Shown: positions 32,501 through 44,758, numbered from the stretch's first letter. The stretch is 64,000 nucleotides of DNA from Gaertneriomyces semiglobifer (GCA_025558075.1 JAHLKF010000001.1:1426001-1490000); one strand, 5' to 3'. Made by a program: numbers and translations. Notes: a model not told the origin generated them from the letters alone.

Positions 32501-35023
32501 GTTCACCCAATGCTCGGAGGTCCGGAGTTTCATTCAGTAACTCTTCCACAGAAGGTATATTGGGAATGGCCTGGAATGCATTCAAGGAGCACGTTCTGAG
32601 TAGTTCCGATGCTCTTTCAGGCATGTCTGGGTCTGCAATTTGACTCGACATAGCGATGTTGATCAATAGCGTTTCCAAGGATGTGGTGCTACTATCCAAT
32701 TGCCCATCTGAATACTCGACAATGTAGCAGGGAAGCAGGAGGGCACGATCCTTGACAATATATGTCTTTCCTGCAGATGTCGTCTGGCAGGCACTATCAA
32801 ATTCGGAACAGTTTAAGGAGTAGTCTTTGAAATGCAGTTCGGTGAGAACAGCGAGCATCAGCTCAACATTGCAACGAAGTTACTTACTATCTAGACTTGC
32901 CGTGCGCTCACAATTTCCAACATATGCCCTAACCAACACAGCGGCTTTCAGCTGCACATTCTCTGTTTGCGATCGACGTCGCCCTGGATTTGATTTATCA
33001 CCACTGCCCGTATTCCCGGCCAATCCGTTTGAGAGAACGACCGGTTTCTCGCGAGGAACAACCTCAAACCCATGCTCAATGACTGCTAAAACATCGGAAT
33101 CGCCCTCTGAAAGAGCACCGTGATAGAAAAGGTACTCAAACCCCGTGCTCTCAATGACACTCCTCTCGTTGAGTTTAGTCTGATAGACGAAACATATCAG
33201 CTCAATGATAATGTCATGATGCCTGTATAAACAAAGGAGTTCCTCACCTCAAAGCGCCCTTTCAAGTATCCGTTGTGGATCTGCAGGATTTTGTGGATAG
33301 TGTGCTGAGAGCTCTGAGTGGACCGGAGGTGCTCAATGACTTCTGGGTGGACGTCGGGTTGGGAATCCGCGCCCGTTCGGTCAAGCTCCTCGAAACGAAC
33401 GTTCCCACCAGTTTCCAATTCTACCTGAAGCTTCCTGCCACACAAGTCAGCGGAATAGGGATGTACGCAAGGGCAACTACTAACCTAATGGTGGTATCCC
33501 CCATGTTTGTGATCGTCTCGGTTAGCTTCTCAGTATATTGTTTAACGCTTTTCAACATCTTGCTCCTCTGTGTCATCGGTTTGTCGAGTTGCTCAATGAC
33601 GGCCTTCCAACGCTGTTCCTCAGCTGAATGAGGCTCACAATCGTGAAGGCGTTTCTCTGCCCTCTTTGACACTAACAACAGTTGACGAAGGTCCTCTGCA
33701 ATGACTCGCTCTTCTTTCTCAGCCTCATAAGAAAGGTGCTTCAAGAGAAAGTTCTCATTCCGCTTGATGGTGCTTATTCGCATGCTGTAGTACCTATGCA
33801 GCTGGTCAATATGCGTCGCAACCGTCACCCGGCATCACAAGGATTGCGCCATTCCGTACATTCTCTTCTTTACTACAGTCGCGTTAATGATCCTCCTTGA
33901 TTCCTCTGTGATCTCCATGGTATCAAGAACCTCCAGGTTTGGTAGATGGTATATCACATGAGTTTGGTAGTTATACAAAGAGCATATAGGGCTTTCGGCA
34001 AAATTGGGGTCGCTCAGACATAGGACTTTCAGGTTGACGAGTTGTGCCAGAAATGTGATCTCGCGGAAAGACGAAGTGCGGTTGCCAGAAAGGTTCAACA
34101 CCTGAGACAGACTATATAAGATTAACACGTTTTTCCGAAAGCTTTTCCCGAAGATTTCCTACTTCAGACGCATACCTCAAGCTGGGTATTTTGAGCTAAT
34201 GCGTCGCCCACAGACTCAATTTGATTATTGCCAAGGTGGAGCTCTCGTAGCTTGCCGAGGTGTTGCAGGTTTTCCAGTACGCTAATGTCTACATAATGCA
34301 CGGATTACTTAGTTACGTTCAGGACATGCTGCTCACATACACGTTTTCAGCAAAGTTACCATTATCACATAGCCATAGCTTCCCCAAACTTTTACAGTTG
34401 TCAAGGCCTTCAATCCGGCGAATACGATTGCCGTACCTGCCGGGAGAGATCCAGTGTTGAGAACACAAGAGCTTCTTAGATGAGACAGCTGAGGTCTTAC
34501 AAATACAGCTCACGCAGTTCCGTCAACGCATCCAATCCTCGAATCGCGCCCACCGCAGTTTCACATATCCACAGCTGTTGCAATTGCGGACACTCGCCCA
34601 ATCCCTCAATTTCCTGAATATCCTGCGCAACAATGCAAAGGGATACGAGAGCCGGAAAATGGCTGAACCCCTGCATGCGGTCGATATTGTAAAAACACAT
34701 TTCCAGAGAGGTAATGGACGATGCTTCTTGCGCGAACTGGATGGGTTCGATTCCATTGTGCGCACACTACAAAATCCACAGTCACAAAATACATCATTAG
34801 AGTGCTGAACTGAGGTAGTCTATTGAGCGCAGACGAGGGGCAGCATACATACTAGTACTGCAACTTCTTTTTGGTTCTCTAGAATCCACGCTCGTTCTGA
34901 GGGAGGAAGCTTCTTGAGCTCTTCTTGAAGGGATGCTTCATCGTCGTCTGATATCTCGACGACTAGATTGGAGGAAATGACGAGTCCTCCGCTAGCTTGC
35001 CGTTCCGTACTTGATGTGATCAT
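29543..35023 (-). CDS. LRRC9: LRRC9 homolog, large leucine-rich repeat flagellar protein
   Basis: Seventeen exons: 35023-34853, 34766-34501, 34436-34360, 34288-34176, 34101-33860, 33793-33485, 33434-33248, 33179-32888, 32824-32201, 32130-32009, 31925-31693, 31637-31333, 31236-31088, 31014-30487, 30397-30279, 30153-29718, 29623-29543. All join in phase to 1417 residues; human LRRC9 has about 1450. LRRC9 hallmarks: SLEMCFYNIDRMQGF, LVSLCIVAQDIQEIEGL, LQQLWICET, then after several repeats YNYQTHVIYHLPNLEVLDTM and a coiled coil starting MYYSMRISTIKRNENF. The centre has GGNVRFEELDRTG and a second LRR array (LTDLDLSHNALTSL; LIVLDLSGNAV). It runs to LDGLEMKLSSSTGFRDPFGRP. LRRC9 occurs in flagellated lineages, but its molecular role is poorly known. 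Confidence 0.93.
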
Positions 35024-35452
35024 GCTGTCCCGTTAATCCCTCATGTTCGACGCACCAATGCCTACTCATGGTTGCAATGCCACTACGCGTTTGTCGGAGA
35101 TGACCGAAATCGATATGCAAAAGTGTTGGTGCTAGATGAACCTTTTCAGCATGGACCTGATGGAAACGCATGGCTATCCTAAATCAACCTTGGCCAAGGA
35201 CTCTGTTCAGTAGGTTAGAGGCCTCTACTCTCGTTGAGCTCATCCATTGAATGCACAGGTGGTAAGAAAAAAAAGATGCAACATATCGGTTGTGGTCACT
35301 CCAAATATTCTATCACATACTGCTGTATTTGAAGTACAGCAAGGTGTATAAGTTAATCGCTTCTAATCCTAACTCTAAGGCAGTACTCTCTACACTATCA
35401 ATCTATCTCCATCTACGCCTACCCAGGGTATTCTGTTAAATGCGCTTCAGAC
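35024..35452. other. Intergenic region, LRRC9 upstream
   Basis: About 430 bp holding the LRRC9 promoter and the 3' end of the SET-domain gene. GGTTGCAATGCCAC near 35070 weakly resembles half an X-box but fails the consensus at two or more positions. Nothing else recognised. Confidence 0.4.
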
Positions 35453-36820
35453 TCATTCTCCAGGAACGCACTTGTCACAATGACAACCAAAGATGCCATA
35501 CTCTCGCAGCGTCCGTCGTCGGTCATCTCCTACCTCTTCATCGCCCAAATAGCTCGTCGTCACTTCCTCTCCCTTGGGAATCGCTCGTATGGCACGGACG
35601 ACGACGTATGGGGGCTCATACGCAATCGTCGCGCTCGGATCGCATGAGTGGTTGAATGTCCCATGCAGTGGGTTCAACGTCGTGGCTGTCGCATGAAGAT
35701 GCGTCAACATGTCTTCTGCCTCGTCTTCGTCATCTTCTTCATGCGATTCCTCGTCGCCGTCATGCTCTTCCTCAGCACCATGCTCATGGTCATGATCGTC
35801 GCAGCACTCTTCATCGTCGTGCAGCACACGCGAGATGCACTCTACAACTCGCTCTTTCAGCGCCCCATCTTCCACACTGTTCCAAGCCGCCAGTACAGGA
35901 TTCTCACTCTCCACTTCCAAACTGTTCCTCTCAAAGACTCCCACGAGTAAAGCGTAAAAGTCCGCGTTCATCACCGGATCCAATAACTCCAACACATCGC
36001 CGAATACGGGTCGCATCAAGTCCAGGGATTCCACTAGAACACCATGTAAAGTCGCGGCAAAGGCTTCCGGCGGTTCATAGTCCTCATCGGTAACAGCCGG
36101 CTGGATCACGTCCCACCAATAATCCTTTGCAAAGACACGTAACGGAAACAATGCCTTCTTGAGTCTATCTACTCTCGACCCAGTCGCATTCGCCTCTGTA
36201 ATGGAGATTGCAAGTTTGGCAAACGTGCGAAGGACCAGTAGGAATACTTCGTTGGTAATGGAAGCGTGGTAGTGGAACTCTTTCAGGGCGCCTGCGATAT
36301 GCGGTCTAGTGTGTGTGCATAACCGTTGATGCCAATGGCTCCATGCGCTCTCCTTGCACTCCTGTGAGCAATACTCTTCTCCGCACTCGCAAGTAACCAC
36401 TGCTGTTGCCACCAAGGAGTCGGGCAATAGAGCTGCCTCGGCGTCGGTGAGCGGCGGTTGTAAGAAGTGGTCCAACTGCGTCTTGGTGGATCCCAGACAG
36501 CGAGCGCAGTTGGAGCAGCTGCGGGTAAGGCTACTGTTACGTTGAGGAATGATTATCCAGGGCACTTCCTTCGTGACGATATCTCCATCCTTCAGATCCT
36601 GTTTCGCGATGAAGCCTTTGCCCTTGGACGGATCGATGTAAGATACCTCTACTGGTGCGGTGGGCGGTAACAGCGAATTGAAATAGTGGACCGTATCGTT
36701 AGGTAGAGTGTCACTCTCGCCATTGTGAACGAAGTAGTCGAGAATGACTTTGGCGTCGCTGTCCAACGACCGACAAAGGCCTCCAACCTTCGGCGAGGAC
36801 GACGATGATGAGGAAGTCAT
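35453..36820 (-). CDS. SET-domain protein, Set5/SMYD5-like
   Basis: Single exon of 455 residues. An N-terminal SET portion has IDPSKGKGFIAKQDLKDGD. A cysteine cluster (CSNCARC, then CECGEEYCSQECKESAWSHW) matches the MYND-like zinc region between split SET halves in SMYD proteins. The catalytic SET core is near the C-terminus: PLHGTFNHSCDPSATIAYEP (NHSCxPN-type motif), then GEEVTTSYLG, and a post-SET Cys motif (GCHCDKC). A long Asp/Glu/His-rich insertion (HDHEHGAEEEHDGDEE) precedes the core. Yeast Set5 methylates histone H4 Lys5, 8 and 12. Substrate is not predictable here. The lack of introns contrasts with its neighbours. Confidence 0.85.
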   Translation of the reverse strand: MTSSSSSSSPKVGGLCRSLDSDAKVILDYFVHNGESDTLPNDTVHYFNSLLPPTAPVEVSYIDPSKGKGFIAKQDLKDGDIVTKEVPWIIIPQRNSSLTRSCSNCARCLGSTKTQLDHFLQPPLTDAEAALLPDSLVATAVVTCECGEEYCSQECKESAWSHWHQRLCTHTRPHIAGALKEFHYHASITNEVFLLVLRTFAKLAISITEANATGSRVDRLKKALFPLRVFAKDYWWDVIQPAVTDEDYEPPEAFAATLHGVLVESLDLMRPVFGDVLELLDPVMNADFYALLVGVFERNSLEVESENPVLAAWNSVEDGALKERVVECISRVLHDDEECCDDHDHEHGAEEEHDGDEESHEEDDEDEAEDMLTHLHATATTLNPLHGTFNHSCDPSATIAYEPPYVVVRAIRAIPKGEEVTTSYLGDEEVGDDRRRTLREYGIFGCHCDKCVPGE

Positions 36821-37325
36821 ATTTCCAAACGATGAGAGCTTTTGTATCGAAAGTCAGTCGGAGACTTGATCTTGACTACACAAAAATCACTAGTGGTTTT
36901 TGTTAATCCAAGGCGAACACCAACAACTTGTCTTCGCACAGCAACTTACTCGCAAACAATGAAACTGAAATTCTTTGTACTGTGGGGGCAGCCTCGGAAA
37001 TGTCCTGCTTCTTCTGGATGAGTGAGTGTCGAAATGAATTCAACCTTCTTTTAGCTGTCCTCGCAGGCAATCAGAACGGATTCATTCACGCTGAGAACAC
37101 TTTTGACTAGGGCAAGTTGGCTGGTATGCAATTGAATGCACCTCCGAACGGTTGGAATGAAACCCTGCCGATAGCACCCTACTGATGAGTCTCGGAACAG
37201 TAGGTAGGACAACGAGTAACTTAAAAGTAACAATGAACGCTAAAGGAGCTACACTACATGTACGATACGCCTGCTATCAGGAATGGAGAGCCTATATATG
37301 CATGAGACGATACCAAAGCGTGGGT
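36821..37325. other. Intergenic region
   Basis: About 505 bp upstream of the SET-domain gene and downstream of the nitronate monooxygenase. No gene, RNA or repeat recognised. Confidence 0.4.
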
Positions 37326-38481
37326 TCATAGAGACGACTTGATGTGGGTCCTGCGAGAATCAACCATAGCCGCTCCCACGTCCAGACATAGCTTGGCGTC
37401 GTCCATCATCCTCCCAATAACCTCTCTCGCAGGAGAGATATGCCTGACCATGCCCACCCCTTGCCCCGCCGGAACCGGCAGCACGCTATAATCCTGTTGC
37501 TTGACGGCATGGTCATACGCGGTCTGCCAACTCGCCGGTGTCAACCCAGACTCGATGGTATCCGTCACCTCATTCCTCAACGTCCGGAAATCATACTCTG
37601 GCGGCCACTCCAACCTCCGCAGCTGATCAAACACCGTAGCCCGCACCGTCGACACCCCACCATCAGTCGTTTCAAGGAGTTTAGCTTTGGCTTTGGGATG
37701 CATGGCGGACTCGGGGGTCGCGCATAACCGGGTGCCGACGACCACACCCGATGCACCTAACATTATGGCCGAAGCAAGGTGTCGGCCATCCGTCACCCCG
37801 CCTGCTGCGAGAACCGGAACACGTCCCGCAGTGGCATCCATAATCTCTGGTACGAGACTGAACACGGAGCCGTTGTTTTTGCGTCCGTGGCCTCCTGACT
37901 CGCTTCCTTGGGCGACGAGGATGTCGATGCCGTAGCCCTCGACGGCGGTAATGGCTTGCGCGACCGTTTGAACTTGGACGATGATCTTTGTCTTGGGTGA
38001 GCGCGCCCGGATGGTGTCAATGTAGGGCGAGTAGTCTCCAAACTAGCAACAGGGGGAATGAGAAATGAATTCACAAAAAGCCCAAGAGAATGAATGAAAA
38101 GGGGACCAGCACTGTTAGTGAGCTTGCGTGTTCACTAACAAGCATACAGTCTCTATACTAACTTACCGAGAACCAGATGGCCGCTACATTCATCTCCAAC
38201 GCTGCATCCAATAGTTCTTCCTTTCCTTTCAATGCCCAGGTAATAAAGCCGACGCCAATAGCCCCTTCTTCGTTCTCTACACTTGCAGAAGCCACACGTA
38301 GCTGCTTTCGAACCCATTCGGGTTCAGCGCTGTATCCGCAAGCGAGGAGACCGAGCCCTCCTGCGTTGGCGACCGCGGAGACCAGACTGGCGTGGGAGAC
38401 GCCCGCCATGGGAGCGAGGACGATGGGATGTCGGATGGACATGAGCTGGGTTAGATCGGTGGATAGGGTCACCATAGTCAT
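37326..38481 (-). CDS. Nitronate monooxygenase (2-nitropropane dioxygenase family)
   Basis: Two exons (38481-38167, 38042-37326) with a 124-nt intron, 343 residues. It is an FMN-dependent TIM barrel: IRHPIVLAPMAGVSHASLVS at the start, NAGGLGLLACGY, IGVGFITW, then the flavin-binding GSESGGHGR, and PVLAAGGVTDGRHLASAIML followed by GASGVVVGTRL. These match class I nitronate monooxygenases, which oxidise propionate 3-nitronate and other alkyl nitronates. No targeting signal is obvious, so it is likely cytosolic or peroxisomal. An in-frame second Met lies two codons downstream and could be the start. Confidence 0.9.
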
Positions 38482-38875
38482 GTTGACGTTTACTGTTTTT
38501 GCTATGTTTGAATTTCACCGAGCTCAGCAGCTAATCTTTAACAGCAAATGTAAGAAACTTGTTGCGGATTCAGCTTTTTCTTTCGTTCTGAGCTTCGAGC
38601 GGGACCTACATCTACATATACTTATAGGTATGGCATCCGATAAAATACGTTGCTGCGAAGTGTGAATCCGTTGACTAATGCGCATGTCATGTCCACGACG
38701 CGTAAGGAAAGATGGAATCGAACCTCCGGAAACAGCAACAGGTCTAGATCTACATAACGGAACTACAAATATCATCTATGTATCAGCAAGCAGAATGCTC
38801 ATAACCAAAAAAGGCGGAGGGAGAGCACCGCATTTCCTCGTTGAGGGAGGAAGCCAGAAGAAAAGACCATCATTT
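38482..38875. other. Intergenic region
   Basis: About 390 bp between nitronate monooxygenase and MOCS2B. Around 38714-38731 the minus strand reads GGAGGTTCGATTCC, like a tRNA T-arm, but no matching acceptor stem or A box was found. Nothing else recognised. Confidence 0.4.
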
Positions 38876-39566
38876 TCAGGCCGGAACCATGCTTCTCCAC
38901 TGACACTCCGGATTCTCCTTCCACACACTCCCATCCGCATAAGTCTCCAATTTCCAAATAGGCACCCGCCGTTTCAACTCATCAATCACCCAGGCCACGG
39001 CCATGAGTGCATCTCGACGGTGAGGTGAGGAAACAGCAATGAGGACGCTTTCGCCGCCTACAGGCACGTCGCCGAGCCGGTGTGCGACGGCGAGACGGAC
39101 GATGGACGGGTAGAGCGTTCGACATTCTTGAAGGATCTTGTGGAGGATGCGGATCGCCATGGGTGTGTATGCGGTGTAGGAAAGCAGGAGGACGTCTTTG
39201 GTGGTGTTGTTGACTAAGGATGGACGGGAGAGGGAAGGGGGAAGTCAGTGTTGTTTGTGCAGTGAAGTGCGATGGTTTGCTATGATTGTGTTCACCATCC
39301 ATATCCTCCACCCACCACTCCCAACCATTCAACATTGTGAGTTGACGGAGGAAGAGCGGATGGTTTTTTCTTTAGCGCTTTCGGCTTTGAGAAAGATGGA
39401 CAAACGTACTCGTAAAGGTATTTCGAGTTGTCCCGGTGAAGGTGGCAATAGCTCCAGCTCCGTTGTCGCGGACAAAGTCGACCAAGGTGGAAAGGTTTGG
39501 GGGATGGTCTCCTACGTACACAAGTTCGTGGTCGGTTCGGTGTGTATCTTTGGTTATTGACGCCAT
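38876..39566 (-). CDS. MOCS2B: Molybdopterin synthase catalytic subunit (MoaE/MOCS2B)
   Basis: Two exons (39566-39410, 39213-38876) with a 196-nt intron, 164 residues. MoaE landmarks: GAGAIATFTGTTRN (family GAxxxFxGxxR), then after the splice LLLSYTAYTPMA (family LEYEAYxxMA), AVAHRLGDVPVGGESVLIAV, SSPHRRDA, and VPIWKLETYADGSVWKEN, including the conserved lysine of the VPIWKKE active-site segment. With MoaD/MOCS2A it converts precursor Z (cPMP) to molybdopterin in the cytosol. The strand after the splice (NNTTKDVLLLSY) lacks the usual LEYE glutamates. The partner small subunit is not in the window. Confidence 0.9.
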
Positions 39567-39825
39567 CTTTCACACCCAATGCGTCCCCTTTGTCGCCTCT
39601 TGATCTTGCCGTTGCCGTCCAAAGAATCCTGTTGGCAGTGAATATATCTAGAAGAGAATGGGCCTCGCTTAACCTTAATGTGGATGCCTTCAACAACCCA
39701 GAACACAAAAGCATTTGAACCAACGCGTGTGGGAGACAACCCAAAATATTTCTCACACAAGAGCCATTACTTCACATTTTCGAAAACCCCCTCTATGAGT
39801 ACCATCTAACTATAGAGCAATAGAT

Positions 39826-42800
39826 ATGCTGTTCACCGGCAGCAGTGGTGATGGGGACGACGAACCTCAGATGTGGTCCATGGTGTTACCCACCTCCAAA
39901 TCCACCAAAACAGTAAGTATAACGCCACAAGCGGGGGCGGTAAAGAGCAAGCGATCTTTAATAGAGGAAACTAGGATGAAGTAGAGTTCATGACCCTCCA
40001 CGCCGCGGCATTCCTTTGGGCTATATGATTAGAACAGGAACACATTGTCTAACCTCGTTTTTGTTTCCCCTGGTTCACATAGATGGGTAACTGGACAGGT
40101 GCCCCAACGGATTGCATAACGCGGGATCCCGTCTTACAAGGGATGCTAGATGCTGCATCGAATCCGTTTCTGGCAGGTCAAGGTGTGGAGGAAGAAGCTC
40201 AGAAACCCTCTCGATCACGCAGCAGTTCCACCACACAATCACAACCACAAACCGTCCATGCATCACCCTCGTCCTCACAAGTATCTCTCACTGGACTCCC
40301 ATACCCGCTAAACATCCTCTCACCGTCTTATCACCACCATGACAACCATCAGACGGGGTATACCTTACAGACCATCATTCCGCAAGCGACACCGACGCGC
40401 CGATCGTCAAAGGCGGGGCAGAGTCGACGCAGGACGCCAGGGACGGCGGGGAAACGCAAACGGAAACGGGCGGTGACGCCGGTGTTGGATGTGGAACCTA
40501 TGGAGGTGGATGTTGTGTCGCGGGAGGTGGGGTTGGAACATGTGGAGGGAGGTAGTGGGCCTATGGACGTGGATGGGCAGGTGCAACAGGTACAGACGCC
40601 ACTGCAGTCTGCATCTCCCATTCAGAGGACGAGGGTGAAAATCGAGCCTGACCGGCCAACGCAAGAAGATGTGTGTGTGAAGAAAGAAGTTGGACATCCT
40701 TCACAAGGGATAGATAACGCGGAAGGTATACAGCCCACTGAGAGGAGTGCACTTGTGAGGGTTCCAGCCGCACAACGACAACTACCACCACAGTTATCAC
40801 AACCACCACCACCACCGCCGCCGCCGCGGTCAGTTGCAGCATTAACAACGATTCATTCAGTCAAGGTGAAACAGGAAGCTTTGTCCCACCCATCACTCAT
40901 CACCACGACTACTCCTCCTGTTACCCTGGAGGAGTCACAGAAATCAACAGACCCACAGGCTCTTTTGGCAGCAGCAGCCTACGCCGAATCCCGCCGTCTT
41001 CAACCCGACATTGCCATTCATACCGCCCAGGAGGCCCTTCGTCAACGCGAGGCTGCCATCCGAATATTAAAAGCCCAGCAGTTCGCCACATCATCATCAA
41101 CAACGACATCAACTACAGCAGCAGCAGCAATACCAACAACGGCAACATTAGCACCAGCAACAACAGTAGCAACATCAGCAGTAACCCCAGAAGTAACACC
41201 AGAAGCAGCGGCAGCAGCAGCGGCAGCAGCAGCGGCAGCAGCAGCAGAGGCAGCCGCACAACAGCACGCCGCCCGACTCGCTGCCCATGAGAAACGACGG
41301 CAAATGGGACAAACCTACCTCCAACGATTCGGCCTCCGTCCCACAGGCTGTCCCGACACCACCAATTCCACTCCCAACACCACCACTGGTACAGGATCCT
41401 TCCCTCCCACCCATGCCCCACCTACATCCACACCCCACATTAATGACAATGACACAAACCAAAACAGTACGACAACCGATCACATGGCGATGTTGTCCGG
41501 CGAACAACGCCAGCTTGTGGAGTTGGTTGAACAGGGTGCGAATGTGTTTTATACGGGGTCGGCGGGGACGGGGAAGAGTTATACGTTGCATGTGATTGTT
41601 GAGCGGTTGAAGATGAGGGGGAAGAGGGTGACTGTTGCGGCGCCTACGGGGATCGCAGCGTCAGTGGTAAGAAAAAAGCGTTAAACCCTTTCTTGTTTAA
41701 TGCTATAAAATACCGATATTTTTGTTTTTTTTTGAAATTTTTTTTTGGTATAGATTAAAGGCCGAACACTCCATTCCGTAGCCCGACTCTTACCAGGCCG
41801 AAGTTCCAAAGAACAGATCTATTCACGACTCGTCAACGATCGTCATGCGCAGCAGGAGTGGAGTGAGATGGATGTGTTGATGATTGATGAGATATCGATG
41901 GTGTCGGCGGAAGTGTTTGAGAAAGTGGATTATGTGGCGCGGGTTGTGAGGGGGAGGATGGGGGTGCCGTTTGGTGGAGTTCAGGTGATTGTTTCTGGAG
42001 GTAATGTGTGAAATTATGAAATATGTGAAATGTGTGTGAAATGTGTTTACAAGTCTGATTTTTTTTTTTGCTTTTTTGAATTAGATTTTTTTCAGTTACC
42101 CCCCGTTCCGGATATCATTGCCTGTCCGAAATGCACACAACGACACGACCGTATCAAACAACAATGGCACCACCGCGTCTCCCACATCCAATGTGAGAAC
42201 CCAACCTGCGCACATATCTGGGATCCCACCACGCGGTTCTCGTTTGAATCCCCCATTTGGAAAGCCTGTCATTTCCAAACCGTTGAACTCACCAAAGTGT
42301 TTCGACAAGAGGATGCAGTATTTGTACGTATCCTAGATGAAATCCGACGCGGGGTGTACACCGACGAAGCCATGCGTGTCCTCAACGGGTGTCGAAGACC
42401 TTTAATTGAAGATAAAGTCCAATCCACCAAACTCTACCCACACAAAGCCAGCGTCGACCAAGAAAACAAAAGCTACTACCTGCGACTGAATCCTCACCCC
42501 GAATATATTTATACAGCCGAGGATGATTGTGATATTTCTGAGAATCGGGATTTGAGAGCCAGACATATGGGGGAGATTGATAAGTATTTTCAGGCGGTGA
42601 GGAGGTTAGCGTTGAGAGAGGGGACGCAGGTGATGTTGCTCCAGAATGTGGCGACGGGGAGGGGGTTGGTGAATGGGTCGAGGGGGGTGGTGGTTGGGTT
42701 TGAGACTGCCGAGTATGCTTCTGAATTCCCGCCACAATATCAACAGGGCGAGTATGGATCATCTCATCAAAAAAATCAACAAAATTCACAGAATCAAGAG

Positions 42801-43685
42801 AAGGAACAGATGTATCCCATTGTGTATTTCGCAAACGGAGAACAACGCGTCATCGCACCACACACCTTCGAAATGATGTTATCCGCCAAACACCGGATCT
42901 GGAGGCGTCAGGTCCCTTTGATCTATGGGTGGGCCATTACGATACATAAATCGCAAGGGATGTCGATAGATAAGTGTAGTATGGATTTGACGAGGTGTTT
43001 TGGGCCTGGGATGGCGTATGTGGCGTTGTCGAGAGTGAGGTCGTTGGATGGGTTGCATTTGATTTCTGGACAATATGGAAAGGGAGTCATATCTGGACAA
43101 CAAAATGGAATGATGTCTGGACAACAACAACATGGAGTAGGAGGGCAGTACGGACAAGGAGGAATACATATACAACAGGGAGTGGGAGTGCCACGGAGTG
43201 TGGTCAGGGCGGATAAGAAAGTGTTGGAGTTTTATCGACGGATGAAGGGGATAGATGGGGATGGACAGTGGAAGGGGTGGGTTGCCATGGCTGTCAGGGA
43301 ACATTGGGAGAGATGTGGTGGTGGTATGAATACTACTAATAGTAGTAGCGGTGTTAGTGGTGGAATGGTGATGAGTCGGGAAGAGAGTCAAAGACATTTT
43401 TTGAAGGCGTGTGAGCAGGCGTATGAAAAGTTTCTTGAAGATATGGGTGTACCGAGCACGAGCAAAGAGGTGGTATGTGTGGGTGTCGATGATCATCGTC
43501 AAGATGAAACGAATATCAATGATGATGATGATGGTGTGGTGGTGGTGGTGAAAGAAGATGTTAAGAAGGAGACGATAGAGATCAAGGAAGAGACTCTAAC
43601 GAGCATGAAGGAGGAGGTTCAGCAATCAGGAGCAAGAGCGTGTCGTCAGCAAGCGGTAGTAGAAGTGATAGAGATCTTGGATTGA
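39826..43685 (+). CDS. PIF1: PIF1-family DNA helicase with cysteine-containing insertion
   Basis: Four exons (39826-39912, 40083-41666, 41754-42000, 42085-43685), 1172 residues. The first 500 or so are low complexity: Ser/Thr/Gln/Pro tracts, KRKRKR-type basic patches and a GCA/GCG-repeat poly-Ala run near 41205-41260. The superfamily 1B helicase core begins around residue 515: VFYTGSAGTGKSYTLHVI (Walker A), VTVAAPTGIAAS, TLHSVARL, LMIDEISMV (Walker B), GGVQVIVSGDFFQLPPV. After that comes an insertion with CPKCTQ and CENPTCAH. Later motifs are TQVMLLQN, WAITIHKSQGMSIDK and AYVALSRVRSLDGLHL. The C-terminal tail is Gln/Gly-rich then acidic. PIF1 helicases unwind G-quadruplexes and act in telomere, rDNA and mitochondrial DNA maintenance. 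No Helitron Rep domain is present. Confidence 0.9.
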
Positions 43686-43760
43686 TTGTATATACATTTT
43701 ATATTATATCTTGCAGTTTGGTGAATTTGTTCAATGTGTAGGGTACCGCGCGCAACAAGA

Positions 43761-43836
43761 TGGATATAAGAGTAGAAATCCGCAGGTAGGTTCCAAATAT
43801 CGTATCAAGACCTGGGATTTCTACTCGTATATCCCA
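43761..43836. repeat. Inverted-repeat (MITE-like) element, copy 1
   Basis: 76 bp with terminal inverted repeats of about 22 bp (TGGATATAAGAGTAGAAATCC against TGGGATATACGAGTAGAAATCC). The first 52 or so bases recur almost unchanged at 46421. It lies 76 bp after the PIF1 stop. No protein is encoded. Confidence 0.75.
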
Positions 43837-44758
43837 ATCCATCGTCATCGTCGTAGAATGCGCAGATAACACTCAATCCTGCAGGATTGTCCACTCCTCT
43901 GCAGACCTTGGAACTTTCAACCAGCAAAATAATGGACCAAATCCCCAACTTGATGCGTACGTCCCCTGTCACCACACCAGTCGGCTGCCCATTAAACTTC
44001 CAATATCAACCGCAATGTATAAATGGTCGAAGAGAAATACTTCATATATCGTTCCTTCGTCACCTACTCGGAATGCTCAGAAAAATGAAGCAAAACACTG
44101 ATCACGCGCTCGCTTACCTGGTAGGTAAAGGGCCAGTTTCACGGGTACAGCGGTCCTATTTTACCAGATGGTGGCATCCCTGCGAATTCCCTCCACGCAT
44201 CGTACAAGCGTACGAGCCAAATCCTTTCTTCTTTTCGACCTTACCCGCAAAGCGGGAACTTCAATTCACTTGTCATTATGGATCGTTGGGGTGGCCCTGT
44301 CCATTATACAAACATCGGGGCGAGTGACCGCATACGATGTTGAGTTGTCACTACGCTCACGGTCAACAAGTGACAAGACGCATCAATGGAAACATGTACC
44401 CCACAATGTCACCTCCCATCTCGTCAGATGTCAGCGGCGTAAAAAAGCGGTGCCCAATAAATCGAATTACCCAAGTTAGCTCCCCCAGAATCTCCCCTTG
44501 CCCTACCCCTTCGAACTTACCAACGATGGAGAAGCGCTACGGGCACCTGCCTGCCTACGGGTGCGGGCCTATTCGGCAAAAGATGTGAGGTCTCAGGCCC
44601 TTTTGCTCAAGGAGGAGATGATGTTCTCCGTTACTCTGACTATTAGAACCGTCAGTACCGATCACCAGTTACTTTGTGTGAATAGGCTAGCGTTACATCC
44701 GCCTCCCGGGTTGGGTGGTCTTTCAACCGTGCGCTCTGTCATCTTTATCATCCTCCGA
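43837..44758. other. Gene-poor region left of the minisatellite
   Basis: About 920 bp with several overlapping short frames and no recognisable protein. No consistent exon model was found; probably non-coding or relic sequence. Confidence 0.4.

Noticed and set aside
34745..34765. GGGTTCGATTCCA, another B-box-like string
   Set aside because: It lies inside a well-supported LRRC9 exon and lacks other tRNA parts.
38700..38790. tRNA-like T-arm on the minus strand (GGAGGTTCGATTCC)
   Set aside because: No A box, no complementary acceptor stem, and the T-stem has a mismatch; taken as chance.
42879..43502. 207-codon minus-strand open frame
   Set aside because: Antisense to the conserved C-terminal motifs of PIF1, with no features of its own.
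39826..43685. Helitron transposon (RepHel) instead of a cellular PIF1
   Set aside because: No HUH Rep domain, no Helitron hairpin end seen, and the gene has normal short introns.
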